Assembly: GCA_028289195.1 (NCBI GenBank)
Contig: JANQQR010000007.1
Location: 232,152 to 296,151 of the forward strand
From: Phycisphaerales bacterium
GTDB lineage: Bacteria; Planctomycetota; Phycisphaerae; Phycisphaerales; UBA1924
DNA: 64,000 nt
Direction of reading: 5' to 3'
Numbering within the stretch: the first letter of the stretch is position 1; the number at the start of each line of letters is the position of its first letter. The notes below the pieces were generated by a model. It was not told where the DNA came from. It saw only the letters and a list, made by a program, of their open reading frames with translations, and searched no databases. This document shows, piece after piece, positions 50,664-60,261 of this stretch. A program made the position numbers and the translations under genes.

Positions 50664-52547
50664 TCAGAATTCGATATTCGCGTTCGGGTTCGTGTTCGCG
50701 TTCAGCGTGACCGGGTTGATCACCGTGCCCGTGGAGTTGCCCGGGGCGAAGAGGAACGCCCCGACAGGGTTGGACTGCGCGCGGCAACGCACCACCAGAT
50801 TGCCCGGCCCCAGCACGATGACCCCGCCACCGGCGTTGTCGGTGCTGGAGCAGGCCTCGACACGCCCGTCCACAAACGCGGACCCGAGTTGGAAGCCGGC
50901 GCCGGCGTTGCCGCTGGTCGTGCAACGATCGAGGTGGGCGCCTACGCATTCGTCGAGGTCGAAGCCGTGGAGGCCGTTCCGCTTGGAGATCGACTCGGGG
51001 CTCATCCACTTGATCGGGCCGACGCTCGAGCGGCAGCGGGCCCCCGAGCCGTCGTTGCCGTTGAAGACGCAGCGGCGCAGCGTCACGGACGGGCAGTCAA
51101 TGAAATCGGCTCCCGGCGCGCCTGTGCCGTTGGACCCGTTGAACTCGCACACCATGTCTTCCGCCACGCACTCACCGTTGATGCAGCGGACGCCCTCATC
51201 GCCGTTGCGACGGAAGTTGCTCGAGGTGACGTTCAGCGTCCCGTCGGAGACGGCACCCGCGCCCGCGTTCGCGGTGATCGAGCACTCCTCGATGAGCAGG
51301 CAGCCGTCGATGACCTCCAGACCGTTGCCGCCGTTGTCCGAGACCTGCGAGCGGCAGTTCGCGAAGCGCCCGGGGCCGCACAGCGCTCCGCCGGCCGAGT
51401 TGTTGCTCATCACGCAGTCGGCCACTGCGGCGGCCAGCGTCGTCGCGTCGCCGGACGAGACGCTCATGCCGTACAGCGCGTTGCTGCCGTAGGTCGAGCT
51501 CCCCGTGTAGAGCGGGTTCTCGCTGCGGAGGCCGTTCCCGCCGTTGCGGACGAACGACGAACCGCCGACCACGACCGGCGCACCGAAGTGCGGGCCCGGA
51601 GGGCCGGACTGCACGCAGGCCATGCCGTCGCCGGTGTTCCCGGCGCACACAATGCCCGAAGCCGAGATCGACGTGCTGGAGTTGCGCGGCACCTCGACGC
51701 GCACACCGTCGGCACCGTTGCCCACGCACAGCGCACCGCTCACGCGCACCGCGCCGGGCGGGCTGCCGGCGTTCTGGTTCGCGTTCGGGGGCGAGACGGT
51801 GACGAGCAGGCCGTGCGATCCGTTGTCGTTGTAGGACCCGCCGGCCACGTCGACGCAGTACCCGTCAGCCGGGTCGTCGCAGTGCATGCCGAAAAGGAAA
51901 TTCGTCGAAGCGTGGCAGTCGATGAGCGCGGTGTGGTGGAACGCGACCGACCCGGAGATGATGTTCGAGATGAAGAAGCCGCTGGCGAGGCAGTTGCGCG
52001 CCGCGACGTCTCGGTGCACCACCCCCTCCGCATGGAGATGAGCCAGCCCGTTGCCCCCGTTGTTCTCGCTGGTGAAGCCCTGGCAGCGGACGTCGGGGAC
52101 GTGCGAGGTGTGCACGCCGTCGCCGCCCCAGTCGCGAACCGAGGCGCGGCAGGAACCGTCGGCGCAACGCACGTGGAGCCGGGCGCCGGAGCTGCCCTGG
52201 GGGACCGACATGTCGATCCCGTTGAGTGATCCCGGCACGCCGACGAGCGAGAACCCGTTCAGAACGATCGAGACCGCGCCCGTGGTCGCGATGCGCACGC
52301 CGTGTTTGCCCGGCTCGCCGACGAGGTCGGCGCTGAGGAAGTACTGCCCGGGCTGGCTGACGACGACAGTCGAGTTCGCGTCGCCGGCCAGGTCGTTCAG
52401 CGATCGCCGCGGCTCGATCTGGTCGAGGCTCACCATCGTCGGGGTCACCGGACCGGGGGGAGGAGCCAGGCGCCCGGCGCTGGCGATGCCGGCAAAGGCC
52501 ACGACGGTCGATGCACCCAGAACGACTCGGCTGAGCAGTACGCGCAC
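50664..52547 (-). CDS. Right-handed parallel beta-helix secreted protein, paralogue 4
   Basis: 627 residues from GTG 52547, chosen because GGAGGAGG lies directly upstream. Signal peptide 'LLSRVVLGASTVVAFAGIAS', then 'RLAPPPGPVTPTMVSLDQIE'. Cys-containing beta-helix turns such as 'NGGNGLRSENPL' repeat along it. It ends 'NANTNPNANIEF'. It converges with the CBU_0592-like gene. Confidence 0.8.
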   Translation of the reverse strand: MRVLLSRVVLGASTVVAFAGIASAGRLAPPPGPVTPTMVSLDQIEPRRSLNDLAGDANSTVVVSQPGQYFLSADLVGEPGKHGVRIATTGAVSIVLNGFSLVGVPGSLNGIDMSVPQGSSGARLHVRCADGSCRASVRDWGGDGVHTSHVPDVRCQGFTSENNGGNGLAHLHAEGVVHRDVAARNCLASGFFISNIISGSVAFHHTALIDCHASTNFLFGMHCDDPADGYCVDVAGGSYNDNGSHGLLVTVSPPNANQNAGSPPGAVRVSGALCVGNGADGVRVEVPRNSSTSISASGIVCAGNTGDGMACVQSGPPGPHFGAPVVVGGSSFVRNGGNGLRSENPLYTGSSTYGSNALYGMSVSSGDATTLAAAVADCVMSNNSAGGALCGPGRFANCRSQVSDNGGNGLEVIDGCLLIEECSITANAGAGAVSDGTLNVTSSNFRRNGDEGVRCINGECVAEDMVCEFNGSNGTGAPGADFIDCPSVTLRRCVFNGNDGSGARCRSSVGPIKWMSPESISKRNGLHGFDLDECVGAHLDRCTTSGNAGAGFQLGSAFVDGRVEACSSTDNAGGGVIVLGPGNLVVRCRAQSNPVGAFLFAPGNSTGTVINPVTLNANTNPNANIEF

Positions 52548-52684
52548 GGGATCCTCCTCCCAATCCGCCCCGGACGGCTTGCGCTCACACAATGCGCCAC
52601 GATCGCACCGCGTGCAACGATTCCGCCCGGATTCGAGGTGAATGCCGGCCCGATCCCCCGGGGACGCTCACGCCTGCTGCCGGA

Positions 52685-53473
52685 TCAGCCGTCGGCCAGC
52701 GCGGCCACGGATTCCGGCAGATCGAACGTGCCCTCGGGGATCTCGACGTTGTGCTCGACGGTCTCGAAGACGAGGGTCTGCTCGGCGCCCATCACGCGCT
52801 GCACGATGTGGAAGTTGACCTTCACGCCGCCGACGTCTCGGTAGTCCGAGACGAGCAGCTCAACCTCGACCGGGCCCATCTGCGACTCGATGGTCATGAG
52901 CGACTTGGTCTCGAGGCCCGAGTCCACGCTGAACCACAGCGACTCCTCGTCTCCGTTGGTGGCGACGACGTCGATCCGGTAGCACTCCTCACCCTCGACA
53001 TCCTCGACCCCGACGCACTCCATCGATTCGAAGTAGTCGGCCATCGTCAACCACGAACGGAGGCGGGCGCGCCGGATCGCGCCGAGGGCCTCGTCGCCTT
53101 CGAGGATCCGCGGGCCGCCCTGGAGCGGGTCCTCCCAGGCGACGCCGCCGCTCACACCCCGCATGTCGACGCCCATGTTGGGGACGTCGATCGTGAAGCG
53201 CTCGTCGTGTGGGGCGCGGTTCCACGTCTCGACCTTTGCCGTGATGCCCATCGCCTCGATGGCGAACGTGCCCACGGCGTGGCGTGTGTCAATTGATGCG
53301 TGGGCCTCGGCGCCGCCGGTCGCCTCGATATGGCGCTCGATGACCGCTTCCGCACTCGGCAGATCGGCGTCCTCCGCCTTGGTAACGCGGGCCAGGCCCA
53401 TCCCGACGACGAACCCGAGGGCGCCAGCGAGAACGTTCCACGCAACTTTCCTCTTGCTCAAACCGCTGTTCAT
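52685..53473 (-). CDS. LolA/outer-membrane-lipoprotein-sorting-like protein
   Basis: 262 residues with an N-terminal membrane anchor ('VAWNVLAGALGFVVGMGLAR') and then a beta-rich LolA-like fold ('AVIERHIEATGGAEAHASID', 'TFAIEAMGITAKVETWNRAP', 'VKVNFHIVQRVMGAE'). Its ATG overlaps the regulator stop (ATGA). It could carry lipid or lipoprotein, but the role is inferred. Confidence 0.7.
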   Translation of the reverse strand: MNSGLSKRKVAWNVLAGALGFVVGMGLARVTKAEDADLPSAEAVIERHIEATGGAEAHASIDTRHAVGTFAIEAMGITAKVETWNRAPHDERFTIDVPNMGVDMRGVSGGVAWEDPLQGGPRILEGDEALGAIRRARLRSWLTMADYFESMECVGVEDVEGEECYRIDVVATNGDEESLWFSVDSGLETKSLMTIESQMGPVEVELLVSDYRDVGGVKVNFHIVQRVMGAEQTLVFETVEHNVEIPEGTFDLPESVAALADG

Positions 53474-54147
53474 CGGCGCTGCTCCTTGTGTCCATTGGAT
53501 TCCGGCTCTTCTGAGACCGCCCGCACGAGCTCGGCCTGACGCTGGGTCGGGCGCGCGTCCGCGCTGCGAGAGCGCACGACGGGCGACATGATGAACGTGT
53601 AGGCGTGCAGCTCGCCTCGGCGCGAGGTGCGCGACCGGGAGAACACATCGCGGATCGCCTGCATGTGGCTGTTGACCTCGTCGACCTCTTCTGCCGTCAG
53701 CCAGGCCTGGTCGCCCCGCACGTGGGCGTTGCGATCCTCGTCATCGAAGCTCGTCACGCGCGCCTCGAGCGCCTTGGCAAGCTCGCGCTCGATCCGCTTC
53801 CAGTGCGCCTTGGCCAGCTGCAGGATGCGGTCGGAGTTGTGCCCCGTCTTGGGATCGATGTCGAACTTCACCTGCTCGCTGGCCAGCGCGTAGATCGCCT
53901 CGGAGTGGCGCCCCACTTTGCGCGTGCCAGACTGGACGAACAGCCCCGCGTTCACCAGACGCCTGACGTGGTGGTAGAGCGAGTCCGCGGGGCGATCGAC
54001 GCAGACAGAAAGCTCGGCGATCGAGCTGGGCCCCAGCGACGCCAGCGCCATGATCAGCTCGACCCGCGGGCCGGAGCAGACGGCGTCCCACTGATCGTCG
54101 GTCTTGATCAGCAGCTGGCCGGAAGTGGATTGCTCGGTGGCGGGCAT
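53470..54147 (-). CDS. ArsR-type winged-helix regulator
   Basis: 225 residues. HTH: 'LIMALASLGPSSIAELSVCV', 'RPADSLYHHVRRLVNAGL', wing 'TRKVGRHSEAIYAL'. The C-terminal half is helical. An inverted repeat lies directly upstream of its ATG. It is coupled to the LolA-like gene. Confidence 0.8.
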   Translation of the reverse strand: MPATEQSTSGQLLIKTDDQWDAVCSGPRVELIMALASLGPSSIAELSVCVDRPADSLYHHVRRLVNAGLFVQSGTRKVGRHSEAIYALASEQVKFDIDPKTGHNSDRILQLAKAHWKRIERELAKALEARVTSFDDEDRNAHVRGDQAWLTAEEVDEVNSHMQAIRDVFSRSRTSRRGELHAYTFIMSPVVRSRSADARPTQRQAELVRAVSEEPESNGHKEQRR

Positions 54148-54179
54148 ACCGTTGAATACTAACAGATCAATTCAACGGT
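54148..54179. promoter_or_regulatory. Operator/promoter of the ArsR-type regulator
   Basis: Perfect 9-bp inverted repeat ACCGTTGAA / TTCAACGGT with a 14-base centre, ending at the ATG. Inside it is TAGTAT as a likely -10, which would give a transcript starting at or next to the start codon. There is no ribosome site. Confidence 0.6.
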
Positions 54180-54260
54180 TGCACCCGATTCCCGGAATCG
54201 CTTCCGGGTTCCCTGTGCCCTCAGACGGGTGTACCGGCTCCGGGTTCCCCGGATCCGGCC

Positions 54261-55508
54261 TCAGACCCCGGAATGGCGATACGGCGGCGCCATGATCGCC
54301 ATCAGTTCGGCCATCGAAGTCTCCCCTGCCTCGACCTTGTCCAGGGCGTCGTGGAGCAGGGTGCGATGGCCGCGCTGCGCGACCAGGCGTCGCAGCGCGT
54401 GCTCATCGGTGTGCTCGAGGATCGCCTGGTAGTCGTCCTCGCCGAGGCGCCAGACCTCGAAGATCCCCAATCGCCCCTGGTACCCGAGGGACCGGCACTC
54501 GGTGCACCCGACCGCCTCCCACGCACGCGCCGGCGCATCGAGGCCGAACTCCGCGAGCCACTTCCGCTGCGCGTCGGCGACGCCCGCCTCGCGTCTGCAC
54601 GCAGGGCAGAGACGCCGCACGAGGCGCTGCGCGACGACGACCTCGAGCGTTGAGGAGATCTCGAAATCCTCGAGCCCGTAATTGCGGAGCGCGCTGATCG
54701 TGGCGATCGCGTTGCGTGCGTGGAGCGTCGTCATCAGCGCGCGCCCGGAGGATGCGGCTTCCAGCGCGACCTGCGCGCTCGAGGCGTCGCGGACCTCGGA
54801 CAGCAGCAGGTAGTCGGGGTCGAGGCGGAGCATCCCCTTGAGGCCCTCGCTGAGCGTAAGCCCGCGCTCTTCGTTGACCTCGATCTGACAGATCCCGTCG
54901 AGCTGCATCTCGACCGGGTCCTCGATCGTGACGATCGAGCACGGGCTCGCGCAGAGCTCCGTGAGGATGGAGTAGAGCGTGGTCGTCTTGCCGGATCCCG
55001 ACGGGCCGGCCACGACAAACGCGCCCGACGAGTTGGTGAGCCAGGTCCGGAGTCGTTCGTGGTCCGGCTCGCTGAGGCCGAGTTCGTCGAACCGGCGCCG
55101 GGTTCGCTGTGGGTCGAGCACACGGATCGCCGCTTTCGGGCCGGCGATCGTGGGCGCAAACCCGATCCGGAGGTCGACCGGGCGGCTGTCGAGCGTGTGG
55201 CGCGTGCGCGCGTCCTCGGTGTCAAAGAACGCCTCGGTGGACATGCCCGCCACGGTGCGCAGATGGCGCACGATGCGCACCGAGGTGTCGCTCGGGAGGC
55301 CGCAGACGTCGTAGAGCGTCGAGTCGATCCTGAACCGGATGAGCGCGTCTCCCGAACCGGGATCGAGATGCACGTCGGTCGCGCGCTCCCGGGTGGCGTC
55401 CCGGAGGAGGGTGTCGGTCAGTCGCTCGGCGTCGCGCACGCCGTCCTCGATGGCGGCGTGGAAGAGCGGAGCGAGATGGACGTGCATCGGCCGGACGCTG
55501 TCGCTCAT
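54261..55508 (-). CDS. GspE/PilB-family secretion ATPase (orphan)
   Basis: 415 residues. Walker A 'VAGPSGSGKTTTLYSI', Asp box 'TIEDPVEMQLDGICQIEVNE', Walker B 'LLLSEVRDASSAQVA', His box 'ALMTTLHARNA', and the zinc tetra-Cys 'CPACRRE' / 'CTECRSLGYQGR'. The N-terminal part is short compared with PilB. No pilus or secretion genes nearby, so the partner system must be elsewhere. Divergent from the cyclase gene. Confidence 0.85.
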   Translation of the reverse strand: MSDSVRPMHVHLAPLFHAAIEDGVRDAERLTDTLLRDATRERATDVHLDPGSGDALIRFRIDSTLYDVCGLPSDTSVRIVRHLRTVAGMSTEAFFDTEDARTRHTLDSRPVDLRIGFAPTIAGPKAAIRVLDPQRTRRRFDELGLSEPDHERLRTWLTNSSGAFVVAGPSGSGKTTTLYSILTELCASPCSIVTIEDPVEMQLDGICQIEVNEERGLTLSEGLKGMLRLDPDYLLLSEVRDASSAQVALEAASSGRALMTTLHARNAIATISALRNYGLEDFEISSTLEVVVAQRLVRRLCPACRREAGVADAQRKWLAEFGLDAPARAWEAVGCTECRSLGYQGRLGIFEVWRLGEDDYQAILEHTDEHALRRLVAQRGHRTLLHDALDKVEAGETSMAELMAIMAPPYRHSGV

Positions 55509-55603
55509 CTGTTCGTGGCTCCTTGTTGCGAGGGAGCGGTGGGCTCGCGTTCCTCACCGTAGAATACCCGCCCGATCCAGGAGCGCAACGGAACCTGCCG
55601 ACG

Positions 55604-58585
55604 ATGGACGCCCCAACCGGAACAGTGACACTCGTCTTCACCGACGTCCAGGGATCGACTGATCTCTGGGAGTCGATGGGCGACGCGTTCGGCGCCGTGC
55701 TGACCGACCACAACACGCTCATGCGCGAGCTGATCGCCGAGCACTCGGGGTACGAGGTGAAGACCGAGGGCGACGCGTTCATGGTGGCGTTCGCCGATGC
55801 GCCCGACGCGGTGCGCTGGGCGCTGGCCGTCCAGGAGCGCATGCCGGGCCTGGAGGCAGCCAAGGAACAGGGCGTAGACATCCGTGTGCGCATCGGTGCG
55901 CACACCGGCGAGCCGATCTGCGAGGCAGACCCCACCAGCGGGCGCATGGACTACTTCGGGCCGATGGTCAATCGCGCCGCCCGGATCGGGAGCGCGGGCC
56001 ACGGCGGGCAGATCCTGCTGAGCGACCGGTGCTGCGAGGAGTCCGCCGGCGCCGCCCGCGAATCCGGCGCTGTGCTCACCGAACTCGGGCAATTTCGGTT
56101 CAAGGGGCTCTCGCGCTCCGAGCGCGTGCACCAGGTGCTGCCGGCCTCTCAGGCCGACCGGACCTTCCCCAAGATCGCCTCGCTGGATGAAGCGCAGACG
56201 AACATGCCCGAGCTCGGGACCACGTTCGTCGGGCGCGAACGAGAGACCCAGGAAGTCTCGGAGCTGCTGCTGGACGGGAAGACCCGCCTGCTGACGCTCA
56301 GCGGGCCGGGCGGCATCGGGAAGACGCGCCTCTCTCTGCGGGTCGGCAGCGAGGTGCTCGACCGCTTCGAAGGGGGAGTGTGGTTCTGCGACCTGACAGA
56401 GGCGTGGTCGGAAGACGCCGTGTGCCAGGCGGTGGCGAGCGCGCTGAGCGTCCCGCTCCCCGCCGGGAAGGCGCCGGCCGATGCGATCGCTTCGATCCTC
56501 GAGTTCCGCAAGCCGCTCCTGCTGATCTTCGACAACTTCGAGCAGGTCGCCGAGCACTCCAAGGCGACGGTCGGCCTGTGGCTGCGAAAGGCGTCGAATG
56601 TCTCGGTGCTCACCTCGAGCCGTGTGTTGCTCGGGATCGCCGGCGAGCGCGAGTACAGGCTGGAACCGCTGTCGATGCCCCCGACGGGCGCCAAGGCGCT
56701 GACCGATACGAGGGCGCTGGCGAGCTACGACGTGGTGCGCCTGTTCGTCGAACGCGCCCGCGAGGCCAAGCCGGCGTTCGAACTCGGGCCGGACAACGCC
56801 CGCGAGGTAGCGGAGATCTGCGTCGCGCTCGAGGGCATGCCCCTGGCAATCGAGCTGGCGGCGGCGCGCGTCCGCCTGATGGACCCGGCGCAGATGACCA
56901 AGAAGCTCAACCAGAAGTTCAAGCTGCTCCGGTCGTCGCGGCGCGACCTGCCCGCGCGCCAGCAGACGCTCACCGGCGCAATCGACTGGAGCTACGACCT
57001 GCTGTCGGACTGGGAGCGGGCGGCGCTGTGCCAGGTGTGCGCCTTCCGCGGCGGCTTCTTCCTCGAAGCGGCCGAGGAGGTCATCGATCTGGAGGAATTC
57101 GACGACGCCCCCTTCGGCATCGACGCCATCGAGGTCCTGCGAGACTACAGCCTGCTGACGACGAGCGAGACTCCGCTGGGCACGCGGATCCGCATGTACG
57201 TCGCGATCCGCGAGTACGCCGAAGAGAAGATCGACGAGAACATCGGCGATGAGGGCAAGCTCGCGACCGAGCAGCGCCACGCGGCACACTATGTGTCCTA
57301 CGCCGAGGAGTGGGACGAGCGGCGCGGCAGCGAGGACGCCATCGAGGCGTTCGACAGGCTCGAGCTCGAAGTCGAGAACCTCTTCGCGGTGCAGGACCGA
57401 TCCTTGGAGTGGGACGAGGTGAACACCGCGGCGCGGGCGATCCTGGCGCTCGCCGTCACGATGGCGGTGCGGGGGCTCAGCACCGAGCGCGTGCCCCGTC
57501 TCGAACGGGCGCTCGGCGCTGTGCGCGAGGCCGACGCCGGCGACACGCTGCTGGAGGTCCGCCTGATGACCGCGCTGTGCCTCGCGTGCCAGGACCGCGG
57601 CGAATGGGACAAGGCGGCGGAGATCGCCGAATCCAGTGTGGGCATGGCCGAATCGATCGGCGCCGAGCAGCAACGGGGCAGCGCGCTGATCCAGCGCGCC
57701 GAGATGCACCGCCTCCGCGGCGACCTGGAGGGCGCGCTGGTCAGCTTCGACGACGCGGCCGAGCTGTTCGAGGCCATCGGTGACACCTCGGCGCTCGGGC
57801 GATCCGTCGGCGGGCGCGGCGCCGTCCTGTGGAAGATGGGGCGGTACGAAGAGGCGATCGAGTGCTTTACCAAAGCGGCGGAGCTGTTCGAGGAGACCGG
57901 CAACAAGGCGGGGCAGGCCCGCAACGTCAGCGGGCGGGGGATCATCCTGGCCGAGCTCCACGACTACGACGGCGCGATCCGCTGCTATGAAGAGGCCGAG
58001 TCCATGCACCGCCTCATGGGCAACCACATGCAGCTGGCCAAGACCCTGGGCAACAAGGCGATCGTCCAGTGGCGACGCGGCGATGCCGACCAGGCCCTCG
58101 CCACGCTCGATCAGGCCGAGAAGCTCAATCGCGAGCAGGGGAGCACGGCGAGCGTCGCCCGGAACATCGGGATCCGCGGCCAGGTGCTCCAGGAACTCGG
58201 CCGTCTCGAGGAGGCCCTCGCCTGCTTCGAGGACGCCGAGGGGATCCACCGCAAGCTCGGCAACCCGTCGGGCATCGCCTCGAACCTCTCGCGGCGCGGC
58301 CACGCGCTGGCGCGCCTCGGCCGGAACGAGGAGGCCGCCGCGCCGTTCGAAGAGGCGGCGGCAACCTTCGACCAGATCGGTGAGGGTTCGACGCGCGAGT
58401 CATATGAATGCCGGGTTGCCCACGCGATCTGTCTCGACGCCTTGGGAGACGCCGACAGCGCGCGCGAAGCCGCCGTGCTGGCGTTGCATATCGCCGAAGA
58501 CACCGGGCTCGTCAACGCGAGCGAGTCTGACGAGGAACTCGGCGAGCAGCTCGGACGCCTCCGCGGGCTCGCCGGTCGGTCTTGA
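55604..58585 (+). CDS. Class III nucleotide cyclase / STAND-like ATPase / TPR sensor
   Basis: 993 residues from ATG 55604. The cyclase domain (1-170) keeps the metal Asps in 'FTDVQGS' (Asp14) and 'KTEGDAFMV' (Asp57), and 'DYFGPMVNRAARI'. A STAND/AAA ATPase follows with Walker A 'GPGGIGKTRLS' near 234 and 'KPLLLIFDNFEQV'. TPR-like repeats (about 640-990, e.g. 'GRYEEAIECFTKAAELFEE') end it. It is soluble. Such proteins couple ligand or protein sensing to cAMP or cGMP, and may also control transcription. Confidence 0.85.
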   Translation: MDAPTGTVTLVFTDVQGSTDLWESMGDAFGAVLTDHNTLMRELIAEHSGYEVKTEGDAFMVAFADAPDAVRWALAVQERMPGLEAAKEQGVDIRVRIGAHTGEPICEADPTSGRMDYFGPMVNRAARIGSAGHGGQILLSDRCCEESAGAARESGAVLTELGQFRFKGLSRSERVHQVLPASQADRTFPKIASLDEAQTNMPELGTTFVGRERETQEVSELLLDGKTRLLTLSGPGGIGKTRLSLRVGSEVLDRFEGGVWFCDLTEAWSEDAVCQAVASALSVPLPAGKAPADAIASILEFRKPLLLIFDNFEQVAEHSKATVGLWLRKASNVSVLTSSRVLLGIAGEREYRLEPLSMPPTGAKALTDTRALASYDVVRLFVERAREAKPAFELGPDNAREVAEICVALEGMPLAIELAAARVRLMDPAQMTKKLNQKFKLLRSSRRDLPARQQTLTGAIDWSYDLLSDWERAALCQVCAFRGGFFLEAAEEVIDLEEFDDAPFGIDAIEVLRDYSLLTTSETPLGTRIRMYVAIREYAEEKIDENIGDEGKLATEQRHAAHYVSYAEEWDERRGSEDAIEAFDRLELEVENLFAVQDRSLEWDEVNTAARAILALAVTMAVRGLSTERVPRLERALGAVREADAGDTLLEVRLMTALCLACQDRGEWDKAAEIAESSVGMAESIGAEQQRGSALIQRAEMHRLRGDLEGALVSFDDAAELFEAIGDTSALGRSVGGRGAVLWKMGRYEEAIECFTKAAELFEETGNKAGQARNVSGRGIILAELHDYDGAIRCYEEAESMHRLMGNHMQLAKTLGNKAIVQWRRGDADQALATLDQAEKLNREQGSTASVARNIGIRGQVLQELGRLEEALACFEDAEGIHRKLGNPSGIASNLSRRGHALARLGRNEEAAAPFEEAAATFDQIGEGSTRESYECRVAHAICLDALGDADSAREAAVLALHIAEDTGLVNASESDEELGEQLGRLRGLAGRS

Positions 58586-58590
58586 CGCCG

Positions 58591-59331
58591 CTACCTGCGC
58601 CGGCGTCCGATCACGACACCGGAGAGCGCCAGTATCGCGAGCGAGCCGGGAGCCGGGACCGCAACCACGTAGATGTCGTACACATCGAACGACTGGATCA
58701 TGCCGCGGCCGTCGGCGCCGGGCGAGAACGATGTGGGCATGCGCAGAGACAGGAAGTCGTACTCGGCTCCCCCGCCCCGGTCGGCGCCCCCGAAGAGCGA
58801 GAGAGATCGGTCTTCACCCTCGTCGATGATCGTGAGCGGACCCTGGAAGAACTGGGGGCCGCCCCCTTCGCTATCGACGTTCACCGCGATCGACGGGACA
58901 TCGAGCCCCGCGCCGGCGGGCACGGTCAGTCGGGCGATGAACACCGATTGCAATCCGAAGAACGGCCCCTGCGAGCTCATCACACCGTTGGCGCTGCCCC
59001 ACGTGCCCGAAAGCACGTTCGGACCGAAGCTGATGTTCGACATGCCGGGACCGGACGCCTCATACGAGGTCGATGAAGCGGTCAGCGGATCGAGCGCCAC
59101 GTAGCTGTCGAATTCGAGCGCCGGGAACGAGTCGATCGCGCCGGAGGTCGGCGGGAAGTCCGAGCCGTTGGGATCCTGGTAGAAGTTGCCTCCCACCGAC
59201 TGGATCGGCTGGCCGGGATTCCCCGATCCCCCGGCGAAGACGTCGAACACAACGAACGGGAACGTGCTCGCGCTCGCTACCGGCGCAGACACGACCACCG
59301 CGCACGCGGCGACCATCAGGCGCTGTTTCAT
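58591..59331 (-). CDS. PEP-CTERM exported protein
   Basis: 246 residues with signal peptide 'MVAACAVVVSAPVASAS', a beta-rich body, and the sorting tail 'VPAPGSLAILALSGVVIG' followed by 'RRRR'. The matching exosortase is not in the window. Function unknown. Confidence 0.85.
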   Translation of the reverse strand: MKQRLMVAACAVVVSAPVASASTFPFVVFDVFAGGSGNPGQPIQSVGGNFYQDPNGSDFPPTSGAIDSFPALEFDSYVALDPLTASSTSYEASGPGMSNISFGPNVLSGTWGSANGVMSSQGPFFGLQSVFIARLTVPAGAGLDVPSIAVNVDSEGGGPQFFQGPLTIIDEGEDRSLSLFGGADRGGGAEYDFLSLRMPTSFSPGADGRGMIQSFDVYDIYVVAVPAPGSLAILALSGVVIGRRRR

Positions 59332-59476
59332 CAGACGTGTTCCTCTCTCCGCGCCGCGTAGGCGGGGTGCTGCCGAGAACTCCGAACGGATCTCTCGCCC
59401 CTCGAACTGAGCCTACTCCCGATCCCAACGGAGGCCAATAAAATCACCCACCCGGGAGCGCGATTCGGGCCGAAGC

Positions 59477-59905
59477 TCAGGCGTTCCGCCCGTCGAGGTC
59501 CTCACCGATCGTGTCGATGAACCGCGGGTCGTCGTCCCGGCGCTCCGCAGCCCCGGTGAGAGCGTGGCTGCGCGGGTCGTACTTGCCGAACAGCTCGTCT
59601 CGAACAGACCCCGACCACAGGGGTGCGCCGCGGAAGTAGGCGGCCCGGCAGATCAGGTGCGCGGCCACGGGCACGGTCGCGAACAGGAACACCACGATCA
59701 GCACGGAGCGAACGACGACGTCGAAATCGCCGAACCAGACCGCCACCGCGATGAGGAGACAACCCACTCCGAGCGTTCCGGCCTTGCTGGAGGCCTGGAT
59801 GCGGGTCAGGTAGTCGGGCATGCGCAGGATGCCCAGGCCGGCGAGGAAGCTGAACACGAGGCCGGCGCCGAGAAACACCGTCGCGACTATTTCTCGAACG
59901 ATCAT
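59477..59905 (-). CDS. mrpG: Mrp Na+/H+ antiporter subunit G
   Basis: 142 residues with three helices and the family 'GLGILRMPDYLTRIQASSKA'. Last gene of the operon. ATG overlaps the mrpF stop (ATGA). Confidence 0.9.
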   Translation of the reverse strand: MIVREIVATVFLGAGLVFSFLAGLGILRMPDYLTRIQASSKAGTLGVGCLLIAVAVWFGDFDVVVRSVLIVVFLFATVPVAAHLICRAAYFRGAPLWSGSVRDELFGKYDPRSHALTGAAERRDDDPRFIDTIGEDLDGRNA

Positions 59906-60261
59906 TTCGGCGCCCCCTTCTCCAGATAGAGCGCAAAGGCCACCGTGCCGAGGAACATCAGGATGGCGATACCGATGCCCACGTGCAGGAGCACCGGCTG
60001 CGCCGTCATGATGGCGTAGATCGCCACGACACCGACGGCGAGCGTCGCCAGCAGGTCGAGCGCTACGACCCGATCGGGCAGCGCGGGCCCGCGGATCAGG
60101 CGCACCACGACGATCACCATCGAGACTCCGACGGATCCCAGCGCCGCCTGCAGCACCACGAGGAACCAGCCGGTCGGAGCCGGGGGGATCTCGGGAGCAG
60201 GCGCGCCCGATTCGGCGGCGCCGAGCGCGGCGCTCAGGATCGCTTCGAGCGCTGGGTTCAT
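59902..60261 (-). CDS. mrpF: Mrp Na+/H+ antiporter subunit F
   Basis: 119 residues from ATG 60261. Family pattern 'VVRLIRGPALPDRVVALDLL' and three membrane helices. It carries an extra Ala/Pro-rich N-terminal stretch of about 25 residues. Overlaps mrpE by four bases. Confidence 0.9.
   Translation of the reverse strand: MNPALEAILSAALGAAESGAPAPEIPPAPTGWFLVVLQAALGSVGVSMVIVVVRLIRGPALPDRVVALDLLATLAVGVVAIYAIMTAQPVLLHVGIGIAILMFLGTVAFALYLEKGAPK

Noticed and set aside
55505..58303. Long open frame (about 930 codons) antisense to the cyclase-ATPase-TPR gene
   Set aside because: It is a codon-position artefact of high GC: no ribosome site, no domains, and the sense gene is clearly recognisable.
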